From: a virus
DNA length: 64,000 nucleotides
Direction: 5' to 3' (one strand)
IMG/VR virus record: IMGVR_UViG_3300042731_006804
Coordinates: 39,119 to 103,118 of that record
Shown here one piece after another: positions 22,820-31,491 of the stretch. Within the stretch, counting starts at the first letter, position 1, and each line of letters starts with the position of its first letter. The position numbers and the translations under genes were made by a program. The notes under the pieces were generated by a model, which ran no database searches, was not told the origin of the DNA, and saw only the letters and a list, made by a program, of their open reading frames with translations.

Positions 22820-24177
22820 TACTGATTACCATTATTTCCTCGAATAGAATCCTGAAGTTGCTGTAAAGTCACAGGTTGTTGTTGTACTAAAGGTGCCCGC
22901 GTATTCATTTGGTTCGCATTTTGAGCTTCATTTTTAATAGGACTACGATTAAATGGTACGTTAGGAGTAATAGGTTGCTGTGGTAAAGTATTCTGCTGAG
23001 AAGGCTGTGGGTAGTACGGAGGTCCATTATAATTTCCACTTGAGACAGGAGGAGGATTAATATTCTGTTGGGGTTGTGTTACTAAATTAGGAGTATTAGG
23101 TTGAGGAATAGGATTAGGCATCATTGGAGGAATTGTATTTTGCATTGAATAAGGCTGCTGTACTCCAGCATTAGGATATTGCATCGATGAAGATCCACCA
23201 ATATTTCCAAGTCCCATATCTATAATTGCATTTTGCATTTCTTCTTCACTTGGATGCTTAAATACAGATTCAAGGTCTATCAAATTAGACAATAATCCCC
23301 AAAATTGTTGCGGTAAAGGCTGTGGATCTTCATCAATGCAGCTATACTCTACATCAAACTTCCCTGGGCCAGTTTTTGTTTTCTTTATTCTAATAGGTCT
23401 ACCTAATTGTGGATCACAAATATTAACAGATCTTTCCTCTAATAAATTACCAATTGCTTTATGCAATGTAGCACCTGCTCGTAAAACAGCCGGTTGGGCT
23501 TGCCCATTATTAAGATGAATTTGTGGTGTATCTAATAACGCTACTTGATATAGAAAATTAGTATTAACGCTCCCCCAATCTTTCGCCCTTTTCTGTGTAC
23601 TAGGGTCAGAGCTTTCAATAGCTAATCTAGCTACTTGGCATATTTTACAACTATCAGCTCCCGGACAGCCTAATGACGCACCTTGAGGTTTACTGACTGA
23701 TTTCCAAAAATGGCTTAAAGCAATCGCAAATATATATTTACCAGGCGCCCATGGAGGTAAAATAAAAACCCTAATAACTGATTGATGTCCGATAGGGACA
23801 GATGCACTTTCCCATTTAGACTCATTATTTGGGCCTAAAAATTTAACAAAAGTATATTGAGATCCACCACGCCCCATAGACATTTTATGCTCTTGATATG
23901 CGCTCATCATCTGATGGGCATCAGGCATATTATAAACAGGCATTTGTCCAGTAAATTGCTGTGGCATATTTTGTGAGGGCATTTGTCCTTGCATAGGATA
24001 CGGCGATTGGATGGGATATCCTTGCTGTGGAAATCCTTGTGGCTGCTGATACACATTATTAGGGTACTGAGGAGCATTATTAGGGTACTGGGGCTGATTA
24101 TAACTTTGTTGATTATTAGGTTGGGCCTGTAAAGGATAATATTGAGGGGGCATATTTACGTTTGATGAATTACTCAT
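22819..24177 (-). CDS. gp32-like single-strand DNA-binding protein with long Q/P/N-rich tails
   Basis: I choose ATG at 24177 (AAGGAGAAAAAA upstream). The core, about residues 90-330, has VIRVFILPPWAPGKYIFAIA and a zinc-type CPGADSCKICQVARL near residue 171, then KDWGSVNTNFLYQVALLD and FDVEYSCIDEDPQPLP, matching phage gp32-type SSBs. It is flanked by two low-complexity arms very rich in Q, P, N, Y and M (for example NMPQQFTGQMPVYNMPDAH), together roughly 210 residues. The C-terminal arm includes NRSPIKNEA, a tag copy. gp32 normally has a short acidic tail; these long prion-like arms are unusual. It would coat single-stranded DNA and recruit the RecA and helicase machinery. Confidence 0.82.
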   Translation of the reverse strand: MSNSSNVNMPPQYYPLQAQPNNQQSYNQPQYPNNAPQYPNNVYQQPQGFPQQGYPIQSPYPMQGQMPSQNMPQQFTGQMPVYNMPDAHQMMSAYQEHKMSMGRGGSQYTFVKFLGPNNESKWESASVPIGHQSVIRVFILPPWAPGKYIFAIALSHFWKSVSKPQGASLGCPGADSCKICQVARLAIESSDPSTQKRAKDWGSVNTNFLYQVALLDTPQIHLNNGQAQPAVLRAGATLHKAIGNLLEERSVNICDPQLGRPIRIKKTKTGPGKFDVEYSCIDEDPQPLPQQFWGLLSNLIDLESVFKHPSEEEMQNAIIDMGLGNIGGSSSMQYPNAGVQQPYSMQNTIPPMMPNPIPQPNTPNLVTQPQQNINPPPVSSGNYNGPPYYPQPSQQNTLPQQPITPNVPFNRSPIKNEAQNANQMNTRAPLVQQQPVTLQQLQDSIRGNNGNQ

Positions 24178-24187
24178 TTTTTTCTCC

Positions 24188-24679
24188 TTAGATGGATAAA
24201 GGGGCACCATCTTCTGTATTGCGCCTATAAACCATAGACTTAATTATTTCTTTTTTAGATAACAATGCCTGTACAATGTACATTACGGTATTGTATGCTT
24301 CTTCAGCTCTTTCTACCTCTAGATAATAATTAGAATAAAAAGGATCTACTCTAATAAGTGAATCTATTTCTTTTTCAGTATGCTTTTCCCCAGTATTTCT
24401 ATACTTTAAATATTGTTGTGCTTTCCATATACGGTATTCTCTCGCCTTTATATCCCATACTCTTTTACATTGTGCACAGTACCTCCCCCAATGTCCAATT
24501 TTTGCCGATATTGTCTGGACTTCTTCTTGTAAGTTGCTTTCATCTATAAAAACTTCTTTAATGATATGCGCACCAGTTACTTCCCACCATGGGGAAGTAG
24601 TTCCATCCGGATTGATAGTATATATATTAAAATTAGATATATTTTGTAAACGTTGAACAAGGGCATTGTACATAGACAT
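24188..24679 (-). CDS. UvsY-like recombination mediator (tentative)
   Basis: The 163-residue protein is helical and charged: VQTISAKIGHWGRYCAQCKR, WDIKAREYRIWKAQQYLKY, then EVERAEEAYNTVMYIVQALL. The pattern and its position between the polymerase and gp32-like genes, next to RecA, resemble the UvsY family, which loads recombinase onto SSB-coated DNA. The single CAQC is not typical of UvsY. The call rests on pattern plus context. Confidence 0.6.
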   Translation of the reverse strand: MSMYNALVQRLQNISNFNIYTINPDGTTSPWWEVTGAHIIKEVFIDESNLQEEVQTISAKIGHWGRYCAQCKRVWDIKAREYRIWKAQQYLKYRNTGEKHTEKEIDSLIRVDPFYSNYYLEVERAEEAYNTVMYIVQALLSKKEIIKSMVYRRNTEDGAPLSI

Positions 24680-24691
24680 TGTTTATTCCTT

Positions 24692-26662
24692 TCATGCAGC
24701 TAATCGCAATCCACGTTTTTCAGACCAATTGGTTAATGTATATTCCGAGTCTACTATTATAGGAATAGGTTTAAATTCTTCATAGTCTTCCATTACTGTT
24801 TTAACTATTTTACAAAATTTAGGCAACACATCTATACAACAATCGTATTGTACTTCATCATGAATCGTACAAACTGGAAAAACTAAACCTTGTAATCCTT
24901 CAGCTATAATTGCTTTATGAATCCGAACAAGAGATTCTTTTGTTAGTTCTCCCGCACTACCTTGTATAATTGTAGCAATAGATTGCCGTTCAGCCCTACT
25001 TCGATCTTTTATATTATAACTATTAATATTAGGAATTCTTCTTGGTCGCCCAAATACATTAGTAAAATAACCGCTATTATTTCGAATGTATTCCCAAAGA
25101 TTCTCTCTAAATAATTTGACACCATGATATCTTTCAAAAAATTTATTAAGAAATTCCCTGGCTTCCTCAACTGTTATATTTGCTGCTGAAGCGAAATGAA
25201 ATTCGGTCATTCCATAAGATAAACCAAAGTTAATTACTTTGGCTAATCTGCGAAAAGCCTTATCCTTATTTCCAAATACTTCTAAAGAAGTCCTGGAATG
25301 AATATCCTCACCATTTAAATAAGCTTGCACCATTACTGGGTCTTGTGAATAGTACGCTAATATACGCAATTCTATTTGCGAATAATCCCAATATATACGT
25401 GGCCAAGACTTATCTCTTACTATATAAGACCTTCTAATAGACCAAGGATCTATTCCATTATGCTCTAAGTCAACACCACTGTGCTCAATTGCTCTGTCAT
25501 CGTCATCAGTAGGTTGATTTTGTAAATTAGGATTTCTGCAACTCAATCTAGACGCAATTGTTCCTATTTGCTGAAAATCACAATGCACTAGATTTTTAGA
25601 ATCCATACAATGAACAATAGAATCAGTATATGTATTGGATAATTTATCAGCTTCTTTCCATTTAGATATAAGGGGTAAAGCAGGATGGTAACTTGAAAAT
25701 GTTTTTAAAACGTCATTATCCACCGATAATTGAAATTTTTTTGTTTGTTTAGTTAAAGGTAAAGCTAAATCATTTAATAAAAAATTACGTAATTCATCAT
25801 CAGAAGCTATATTAAAATTACGTATTCGCATATTATGGAATAAATTTTCTTCTATTTGCGACTTAACTATTTGTAGTTTACTCTTTAAATCAAAAAGATA
25901 ATCCGTATCAATAGGCATGCCATTTTCTTCCATATCACAAAGCACGCCTAATAAATCCATTTCAGTATTAAATACTCTAGAGTAATCAATTGATATATGA
26001 TTCCTTTCATAAAACCAATAAAGCTGCGTAGTAAAATCAACGTCATAACAAGCATAAATTCCACAAAGATCAATTGGTAAATGAGAATAACCGAATTGGT
26101 ATTTATATTCAGTTATCTTCATATTATTAAGCTTAGCTAATTCTTTTAATTTAATGTCAACTGCTTGCTCATATAATTGAGCATCTTTTATATTTAAATC
26201 TGAAACCGCTCTATTTTTTAAAGCCGCAGATATATTTTCATTATAAATATGCGCCGCAATCATTGTATCGTATCGAGATCCATTGATGCTAATACCTTCT
26301 TTACGGAACATATGTTCGTCAAACTTAAAATTATGTGCAATTTTTAAACGATCATTTTCTAATAATTTTTTTAAACCACTTTTACACTTACTAAAAGATA
26401 ATTGAGTTTCTCCTGTTTTATGTCTAAAAGGAATATAGAAACATTTAAAAGCATTATCCAAAATACCTGAAAAAGAAACACCGCAAATAGAAGCATGTCT
26501 ATACCAAGCAGTTCCAGAAGTTTCAGTATCAAAGGTAATAAAAGGAGATAGTTCTAAAAAATGAACCATTCTTTCAAATGAATCATAATTTCGAACTATC
26601 TCCTTATTACCTTGAAAAGGAGGAAGATTTAAGAATTCAGTAGGGGTATATTGGAAAACCAT
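24692..26662 (-). CDS. polA: Family A DNA polymerase with 3'-5' proofreading
   Basis: This is the replicative polymerase (656 residues). The N-terminal exonuclease domain shows FDTETSG near residue 44, HNFKFDEHMF near 108 and a later YACYDVDFT motif. The polymerase domain has SCRNPNLQNQP, motif A DYSQIELRILA near 429, motif B RRLAKVINFGLSYG near 477 and motif C HDEVQYD near 600. There is no 5'-3' nuclease domain, as in other phage Pol A enzymes such as T7 gp5. It is expected to work with the DnaN-type clamp encoded 10 kb downstream. Confidence 0.95.
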   Translation of the reverse strand: MVFQYTPTEFLNLPPFQGNKEIVRNYDSFERMVHFLELSPFITFDTETSGTAWYRHASICGVSFSGILDNAFKCFYIPFRHKTGETQLSFSKCKSGLKKLLENDRLKIAHNFKFDEHMFRKEGISINGSRYDTMIAAHIYNENISAALKNRAVSDLNIKDAQLYEQAVDIKLKELAKLNNMKITEYKYQFGYSHLPIDLCGIYACYDVDFTTQLYWFYERNHISIDYSRVFNTEMDLLGVLCDMEENGMPIDTDYLFDLKSKLQIVKSQIEENLFHNMRIRNFNIASDDELRNFLLNDLALPLTKQTKKFQLSVDNDVLKTFSSYHPALPLISKWKEADKLSNTYTDSIVHCMDSKNLVHCDFQQIGTIASRLSCRNPNLQNQPTDDDDRAIEHSGVDLEHNGIDPWSIRRSYIVRDKSWPRIYWDYSQIELRILAYYSQDPVMVQAYLNGEDIHSRTSLEVFGNKDKAFRRLAKVINFGLSYGMTEFHFASAANITVEEAREFLNKFFERYHGVKLFRENLWEYIRNNSGYFTNVFGRPRRIPNINSYNIKDRSRAERQSIATIIQGSAGELTKESLVRIHKAIIAEGLQGLVFPVCTIHDEVQYDCCIDVLPKFCKIVKTVMEDYEEFKPIPIIVDSEYTLTNWSEKRGLRLAA

Positions 26663-26677
26663 TCACTAGAATGGGAA

Positions 26678-27613
26678 CTATTTGAGACGCATAGTTAATG
26701 TAACCGTTCCAAGCGCATTACTAAACTCAGAAGAAAGAACTTCACCAGTAGTCAAAGGAAGAATCGATTCAACCGAAAAAACCGCACCCCGCTCCAATCC
26801 GGACACTGCTTTGCTCCTTTTGGACGTTTGCCCTGGCGAAGTTGCTTGGGGCGGATTCGTTGGCCCACTATTCGTTGCACTAGGCTGTACAGCGTTGGGG
26901 ACCGATGTCCTTTGTAGAGGTAATACCCCCGGCACACCACTACCCGATGGATTTCCCCCTGCCATTCCCGCAGCAAAACCATTCCCGGTAACAGGTTGCG
27001 TATTAATCTGTTCCGACGTTCCCGTTGCCACCGACGACGATTGACTTTGTTGGTATGCCTGAAGCTTTTTAGCCGAGATATTGCCGTAACCTCCACATAC
27101 GGCACAGGGATTCCCATCTGGACCAAATCCATTATTGCAATAAGGACAATCCATCAAATCTTTTGGCCGCTTTCCCTTTCGCTTTTTGCAAGGATCTGAT
27201 GCCTGCTGCGGTACTTGAGGAGTAGGCATTTGATGCGTAGGCATTTGAGGAGCTTGAGGGGGAACAGGGGGAGTAGGCGTTTGAACAGGAGGAGTAGACA
27301 TTTGCGGAACTTGAGGAGGAATAGGAGGAGTAGACATTTGAGGTGTTTGAACAGGAGGAATAGGTGCGGCTCCCCCCATAAACTCGTCATATTCCTGTTT
27401 TAACACCTGAATAGACTCAACAGGGATAGTTAATGCTTGAGAGAGCTGCTCATTCGTAATGCCAGGATTCATGGATACCACTTCGTGAAAAACCCCATGT
27501 AGTAATCCATCTTTGCATTTAGTAGCGGCCGAACACTCTTTACAAACTGGATCGACATTAGCCGCCCAGCCCTTGGTGTAACATTCAGAAAGTTGCATTT
27601 GATCTACTGTCAT
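26678..27613 (-). CDS. Low-complexity protein with two cysteine clusters
   Basis: The 311-residue protein has an N-terminal CKECSAATKC cluster with a small helical domain. Next comes about 70 residues of P/Q/T/M repeats built on units like TPPIPPQVPQM. A zinc motif CPYCNNGFG...CAVCGGYG follows (DnaJ-like CxxCxGxG pair), then a Ser/Gly/Thr/Asn-rich spacer and a short C-terminal beta segment. The DNA is richer in G and C than neighbours and has visible repeats near 27230-27360. Position next to the polymerase suggests a replication-associated role. The disorder parallels that of the gp32-like protein. Confidence 0.78.
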   Translation of the reverse strand: MTVDQMQLSECYTKGWAANVDPVCKECSAATKCKDGLLHGVFHEVVSMNPGITNEQLSQALTIPVESIQVLKQEYDEFMGGAAPIPPVQTPQMSTPPIPPQVPQMSTPPVQTPTPPVPPQAPQMPTHQMPTPQVPQQASDPCKKRKGKRPKDLMDCPYCNNGFGPDGNPCAVCGGYGNISAKKLQAYQQSQSSSVATGTSEQINTQPVTGNGFAAGMAGGNPSGSGVPGVLPLQRTSVPNAVQPSATNSGPTNPPQATSPGQTSKRSKAVSGLERGAVFSVESILPLTTGEVLSSEFSNALGTVTLTMRLK

Positions 27614-28041
27614 CTTAAAACTCCTTTTGCTTTTTTCAAAACGTTTTGGACTTTGTAATAAAAGCCCGATTCAAGTTCTAAATAGTTATAAGACTTAAAC
27701 ACCCATTTTAGCAACAAATAATATTCACATTGTGTTAATTTTTCTTGCAAAATATGTATTGCCTCAATAGCTTCTATATATTCATCGTACGTAATACTTT
27801 CATTACTAGTTAAAATATAATTTAATTTAGATTTTCTAAGTAAATCAATTTTAATATTTTTAGCTACCTGGAATAAATAAGAACGTTTATTTTGTAATAA
27901 AACATTATCTTTTATATTTTCTAAATATTTAATACATAATATAGATTTATAGTCCTCTAAAGAATAGCCAAACTTATCCACACTGTTTTGTGGTACAAAA
28001 AATGTATGACGTACTACTGATTCTATAATCCGCATGTCCAA
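27610..28041 (-). CDS. ECF-like sigma factor
   Basis: The start is probably TTG at 28041, with GAGGTG seven bases upstream; ATG at 28035 is an alternative. Residues about 50-67 read YLFQVAKNIKIDLLRKSK, the region 2 pattern of small sigma factors (YLYRIARN-like, then IDxLR). The C-terminal 55 residues, LTQCEYYLLLKWVF... and a final basic helix KVQNVLKKAKGVLR, look like region 4. It is diverged but has the right length and order. It would direct host RNA polymerase to phage promoters, possibly late ones. Confidence 0.7.
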   Translation of the reverse strand: MDMRIIESVVRHTFFVPQNSVDKFGYSLEDYKSILCIKYLENIKDNVLLQNKRSYLFQVAKNIKIDLLRKSKLNYILTSNESITYDEYIEAIEAIHILQEKLTQCEYYLLLKWVFKSYNYLELESGFYYKVQNVLKKAKGVLR

Positions 28042-28150
28042 CTAAAGCACCTCTAATATAGAGTAAAACAAAAAATAAAAACTTTGCAGGAGTTTTACTA
28101 CAAAAATGTCATATTTTGATGTACATTTTTTATATAATAAAATCAAGTAC
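28042..28150 (-). promoter_or_regulatory. Intergenic region with possible weak terminator upstream of the sigma-like gene
   Basis: In this 109-bp gap the minus strand holds a 6-bp stem AAAACT/AGTTTT followed by TATTTTTT, a weak rho-independent terminator candidate. It also has TTGATT with a poorly placed -10, and an inverted CTCTA-ATA-TAGAG just before the ribosome site. It could reduce or separate expression of the sigma-like gene. Nothing is certain here. Confidence 0.35.
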
Positions 28151-28369
28151 TTATACAATGTACTTTAATAATTTTTGAAAAATATCAGAAGAAATTTTAT
28201 ACCACGATGACTTTTCCCCCATAAGAAAGGTTTTTGCAGCACCTAACCCCATTGCAATAGATATCGCATAAAATGCATTTTTAGATATTCCAAGTCGATC
28301 AACAACTTGGCTAACCTCGTCTAAAACAACTTGCGTTAATCTAATATCTGTTTTTATCCTATTATCCAT
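28151..28369 (-). CDS. Ribbon-helix-helix (Arc/CopG-like) regulator
   Basis: The 72-residue protein has a strand IKTDIRLTQ followed by helices VLDEVSQVVDRLGISKNAFY and AISIAMGLGAAK, the Arc/CopG ribbon-helix-helix plan of a dimeric DNA-binding repressor. AGGAGTACTATA precedes the ATG. It lies between the primase and sigma-like genes, so regulation of nearby promoters or of the palindromic sites in the left arm is a reasonable idea, but unproved. Confidence 0.75.
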   Translation of the reverse strand: MDNRIKTDIRLTQVVLDEVSQVVDRLGISKNAFYAISIAMGLGAAKTFLMGEKSSWYKISSDIFQKLLKYIV

Positions 28370-29346
28370 TATAGTACTCCTAAAGTAGAAATATTATTAG
28401 CTAACCTAGAACAATTTGCCCTTATTATGTTTAAATCATTTCTAGAATAGTCGCCTGGATCTCCTTGTGGAAGAAAAACTACCCTTGTATTGAATATACC
28501 ACTCAATAAAGGAAGTACTTCGAACATTTCTTTTACGGCGCCAAAAGGCTCTTTATCAGAAGGACCATCCCACATTAAATCAATATTACGAACATTATGT
28601 TGACAAAGTTTCAATATTTGCTTTTCCGAAACATGCTTTCCAAAAGTACAAACTGCATCATACCCTGTATGAATTGCATCAATAGGACCTTCTGTAATTA
28701 CTACTCTATTCCAACGAGTAGCGTTTTCCAAATTAAATAAAACATCTTCTGTTCCAGCAACCCCAGAATCTTTTGGAGGATTAAGAGATTTCAAATATAT
28801 TTCTCCAGGTTGTGCATCCCACATAGCGCGTCCTTGATAAAAAATTAACTTGCCTTCCTCGTAAACTGGAAACATAAGTCTATTCCTATACCGCCCTCCA
28901 TCACAATAAAATAATCCAAAATAATAAACATCTTCTAAAGTTATACCCCTTTTGTAGCAATAAGGCAATATGCCGGTAATACTTTTAGAAAAAGGAGGAA
29001 ATGGTATTTCTTTTTCCTTAACAATACCTTCATCTAAATCAGTATAAGTAAACCCCTTTGTATTAATTCCTATATTTTCTTTAACAAATTGTTGAGCCAC
29101 TTGATAAGTAACTCTATCTAAAAGCATTACTAATTGAACTATATTGCCAGCACCTTTAATAGGTACGCGTTTACCGAATTCATTTCTTTTATACTCTTGA
29201 CATATCCAACAATGCCAAAGCTTTTTTGAAATATTTACTACCAATTTATCTCTATGACAAATAGGACAATTGAGTATCCATTCATCCGTTTTACAAGATA
29301 CAGGATTAAACCGCATAAGGTATTTTTCTAAATTAAACAATAGCAA
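28369..29346 (-). CDS. dnaG: DnaG-type primase
   Basis: It makes RNA primers for lagging-strand synthesis. The N-terminal CHC2-type zinc site has CPICHRD near residue 27 and CWICQEY near 45. A TOPRIM domain follows with VITEGPIDAI near 215 (catalytic Glu) and DLMWDGPSD near 255. The start could be TTG at 29346 or ATG at 29316; the TTG form keeps a helix before the zinc site. At 325 residues it lacks a helicase-binding C-terminal domain of bacterial size. Directly after the zinc site is GKRVPIKGAG, an internal tag match. It works with the DnaB-like helicase two genes upstream. Confidence 0.9.
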   Translation of the reverse strand: MLLFNLEKYLMRFNPVSCKTDEWILNCPICHRDKLVVNISKKLWHCWICQEYKRNEFGKRVPIKGAGNIVQLVMLLDRVTYQVAQQFVKENIGINTKGFTYTDLDEGIVKEKEIPFPPFSKSITGILPYCYKRGITLEDVYYFGLFYCDGGRYRNRLMFPVYEEGKLIFYQGRAMWDAQPGEIYLKSLNPPKDSGVAGTEDVLFNLENATRWNRVVITEGPIDAIHTGYDAVCTFGKHVSEKQILKLCQHNVRNIDLMWDGPSDKEPFGAVKEMFEVLPLLSGIFNTRVVFLPQGDPGDYSRNDLNIIRANCSRLANNISTLGVL

Positions 29347-30079
29347 CCCGTTTTATAACATTAGTCCAAATAACTTCTTTACTACCCGTATTTTTTGTAT
29401 TCCTAAACACTCCAAATTCTTTAAATGGTAACCAATTGGCACCATAATTTTCACATACTATTACTTGTCCACTTCTATTCAAACACCAATTACGTAAATC
29501 AATATAATCTATTTGCTTTCTTCCAAATTTATAATATTCACCTGGTTTATTATTATAAGGTGGGTCTATAAACCAAGTCACTTTTCCATCAAAATCTATA
29601 TCTTTATAAGATATATTATATACTTTCCAATGCCTTATAAAATTAACTTGATAAGCAATTCTACACCTAATATGTACACCCCAATGACTATTAGGACGAT
29701 CTCCCCGTTTAAACCAAGTAGTTGGAGATTTAGCAGGACGACTATCCCCTTTTTTAAGTAAAAAACCAATTAACCATTTAGCTTCTTGTGGAATACTAAA
29801 ATCATCAATATGATCTTCCTTCCCTAATATAGGGAGACTAAGTATTTCTTCACTAGAAACATGTATCAAATAATCCCATATACTATATATAATTGGATTT
29901 ATATCACACAAAATAACATTTTTCCAATAATACCTTACGCCATATCCAGCACTACCGGCAAATGGTTCAATTATAGTATCATATATAGGACTTGGATATT
30001 TAGGAGCCATCCTATACTTACCACCATAATAAGATATAAATGGTTTAAGGTTAATAGGCTTAATGCTTTTACAAATCAT
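29333..30079 (-). CDS. DNA adenine-N6 methyltransferase, D12 (Dam-like) class
   Basis: The order of motifs is that of the D12 class: ISYYGGKYRMAPKY near residue 15, the S-adenosylmethionine site EPFAGSAG near 38, and the catalytic DPPYNNKPGEYY near 171. Length 248 fits. It transfers a methyl group to adenine in a specific site. No paired restriction enzyme is present, so protection of phage DNA against host restriction, or marking of new strands, is likely. It overlaps DnaB and primase genes by a few bases. Confidence 0.9.
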   Translation of the reverse strand: MICKSIKPINLKPFISYYGGKYRMAPKYPSPIYDTIIEPFAGSAGYGVRYYWKNVILCDINPIIYSIWDYLIHVSSEEILSLPILGKEDHIDDFSIPQEAKWLIGFLLKKGDSRPAKSPTTWFKRGDRPNSHWGVHIRCRIAYQVNFIRHWKVYNISYKDIDFDGKVTWFIDPPYNNKPGEYYKFGRKQIDYIDLRNWCLNRSGQVIVCENYGANWLPFKEFGVFRNTKNTGSKEVIWTNVIKRVAIV

Positions 30080-31491
30080 TGTATAGGTGCCCTTACTTGT
30101 TGAATACCATGTTGGTAATTAGTTACAATTTTCCCAGTATTAATGGGCTTTCCTCTAAGGTCTCGTATAGTCATTGTATGAAAATCAGCATATACAGGAA
30201 TAACGATACCTGCCTCATTATCTCTATATAATTCGGCATACAAACGAGCTTGTTTCGCGTCTCTTTCTTCTTTAGTTTGATTAATACTGCCAATAAAATC
30301 TACTTTTTGAATCTTAGCTTGACAGTCCGCTATATTCTTAAAACTCAATAAACCAGCATCTGTTTCAATATCCCCTTTAGGTCTTTGGGGCTGAGAAGCT
30401 GTCCAAATAGAATATCCTCTATTTGCTAAAGATTTTATGTCTTGGTATGCTGCCCGTTGTTTAGCTTCCTCTGAATTGAATTTGCCTCTTGCGCTTAATA
30501 AATCACCGTAATCAATAATCACTAATGAAGGAATCCAATTATGTAATCTTTTTAAATCATTTATTTCTCTATGAATATCTTCTATATTGTAATCCCATCG
30601 TTCAGTAAATGATCTAATTACTAAACGCTTTTGTAGCATTTGATATTCTGAACAAAGGGCTTTATATACATCAGCATTGAACTGTCCACGCTTAACTAAT
30701 CCATAATTTTCATTTGCAAAAATAGCGTCATATCGATTAGCAACTAATGATCCAGAACCCTCGAGTGGAATGTGTAATACGTTTTTTAAAGACCTACGAA
30801 CAGCTTGCACTCCGTGATTCACTAATAAAGTAGTTTTTCCACGTTTAGAATATCCAATCCATAGCCCTACCTCGCCTAAGCTCAAACCTCCATCTAACAC
30901 CTTGTCTAACAATACTATACCAGTAGAAGTAGAATCCATTAATGGATCAAATGACAAGCGCTCCATAGTTCTTTGTTGAAAACTCTCAAAGAACCATTGC
31001 CTATCTTCTGTCTCCCAACTAGTTTTAGAAATACTATCCATAGCTTTGGACATATGGTCGTAAACCTCATTCATTTTACTAGTATTCCAAAGCTCAACAC
31101 TTTCCTGAAAAGCCCTATGAAATATATTCCTTTTAATAAATTCTAATGTTTGATCTTTTAACCACTCAATTGAAGAAACATCCGCTTCCTGAACTCCTTC
31201 TAAAGTTATCCTATATAACTCCCTACTAATTCCTTGAATATTCTTTGTCTCTTCTAATAATATTCTCAAATTAGGAATAGCGTTATACTTATTTCGGTAT
31301 TCAAGGATATAATTATAAGCCCACATCAATACTTCATTCTCAAAGTATTCTACCTTTAAATGCGGGATTACCACTGAAGCAAAGCTATAGTCTTGTGTAA
31401 TTACCAATAAAAGGCTTTTTTGGTAATCTACTCCAAATGGAAAAGTTACTATATTAGAATTTGGTCCAAATGAAATTGGAGATCTATTCAT
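30076..31491 (-). CDS. dnaB: DnaB-like replicative helicase
   Basis: The N-terminal 150 residues are helical (primase-interaction type). The RecA-like motor has Walker A GYSKRGKTT near residue 214 and Walker B LVIIDYGDLL near 324, with TASQPQRPKGD further on as the DnaB-type motif. It unwinds the fork as a hexamer. The first residues are MNRSPISFG and the last are QVRAPIQ, so the R-x-P-I peptide is present at both ends, which is striking. Genes for a loader-like protein and methyltransferase overlap it. Confidence 0.92.
   Translation of the reverse strand: MNRSPISFGPNSNIVTFPFGVDYQKSLLLVITQDYSFASVVIPHLKVEYFENEVLMWAYNYILEYRNKYNAIPNLRILLEETKNIQGISRELYRITLEGVQEADVSSIEWLKDQTLEFIKRNIFHRAFQESVELWNTSKMNEVYDHMSKAMDSISKTSWETEDRQWFFESFQQRTMERLSFDPLMDSTSTGIVLLDKVLDGGLSLGEVGLWIGYSKRGKTTLLVNHGVQAVRRSLKNVLHIPLEGSGSLVANRYDAIFANENYGLVKRGQFNADVYKALCSEYQMLQKRLVIRSFTERWDYNIEDIHREINDLKRLHNWIPSLVIIDYGDLLSARGKFNSEEAKQRAAYQDIKSLANRGYSIWTASQPQRPKGDIETDAGLLSFKNIADCQAKIQKVDFIGSINQTKEERDAKQARLYAELYRDNEAGIVIPVYADFHTMTIRDLRGKPINTGKIVTNYQHGIQQVRAPIQ

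Noticed and set aside
26752-27390. Alternative minus and plus frames across the proline-rich gene
   Set aside because: Repeats and higher G+C keep several frames open; only the 26678-27613 frame has a ribosome site, cysteine motifs and overlap with the next gene.
28050-28063. 14-base identity with the terminator stem at 55751-55764
   Set aside because: AT-rich, short and in different contexts; I cannot distinguish it from chance.
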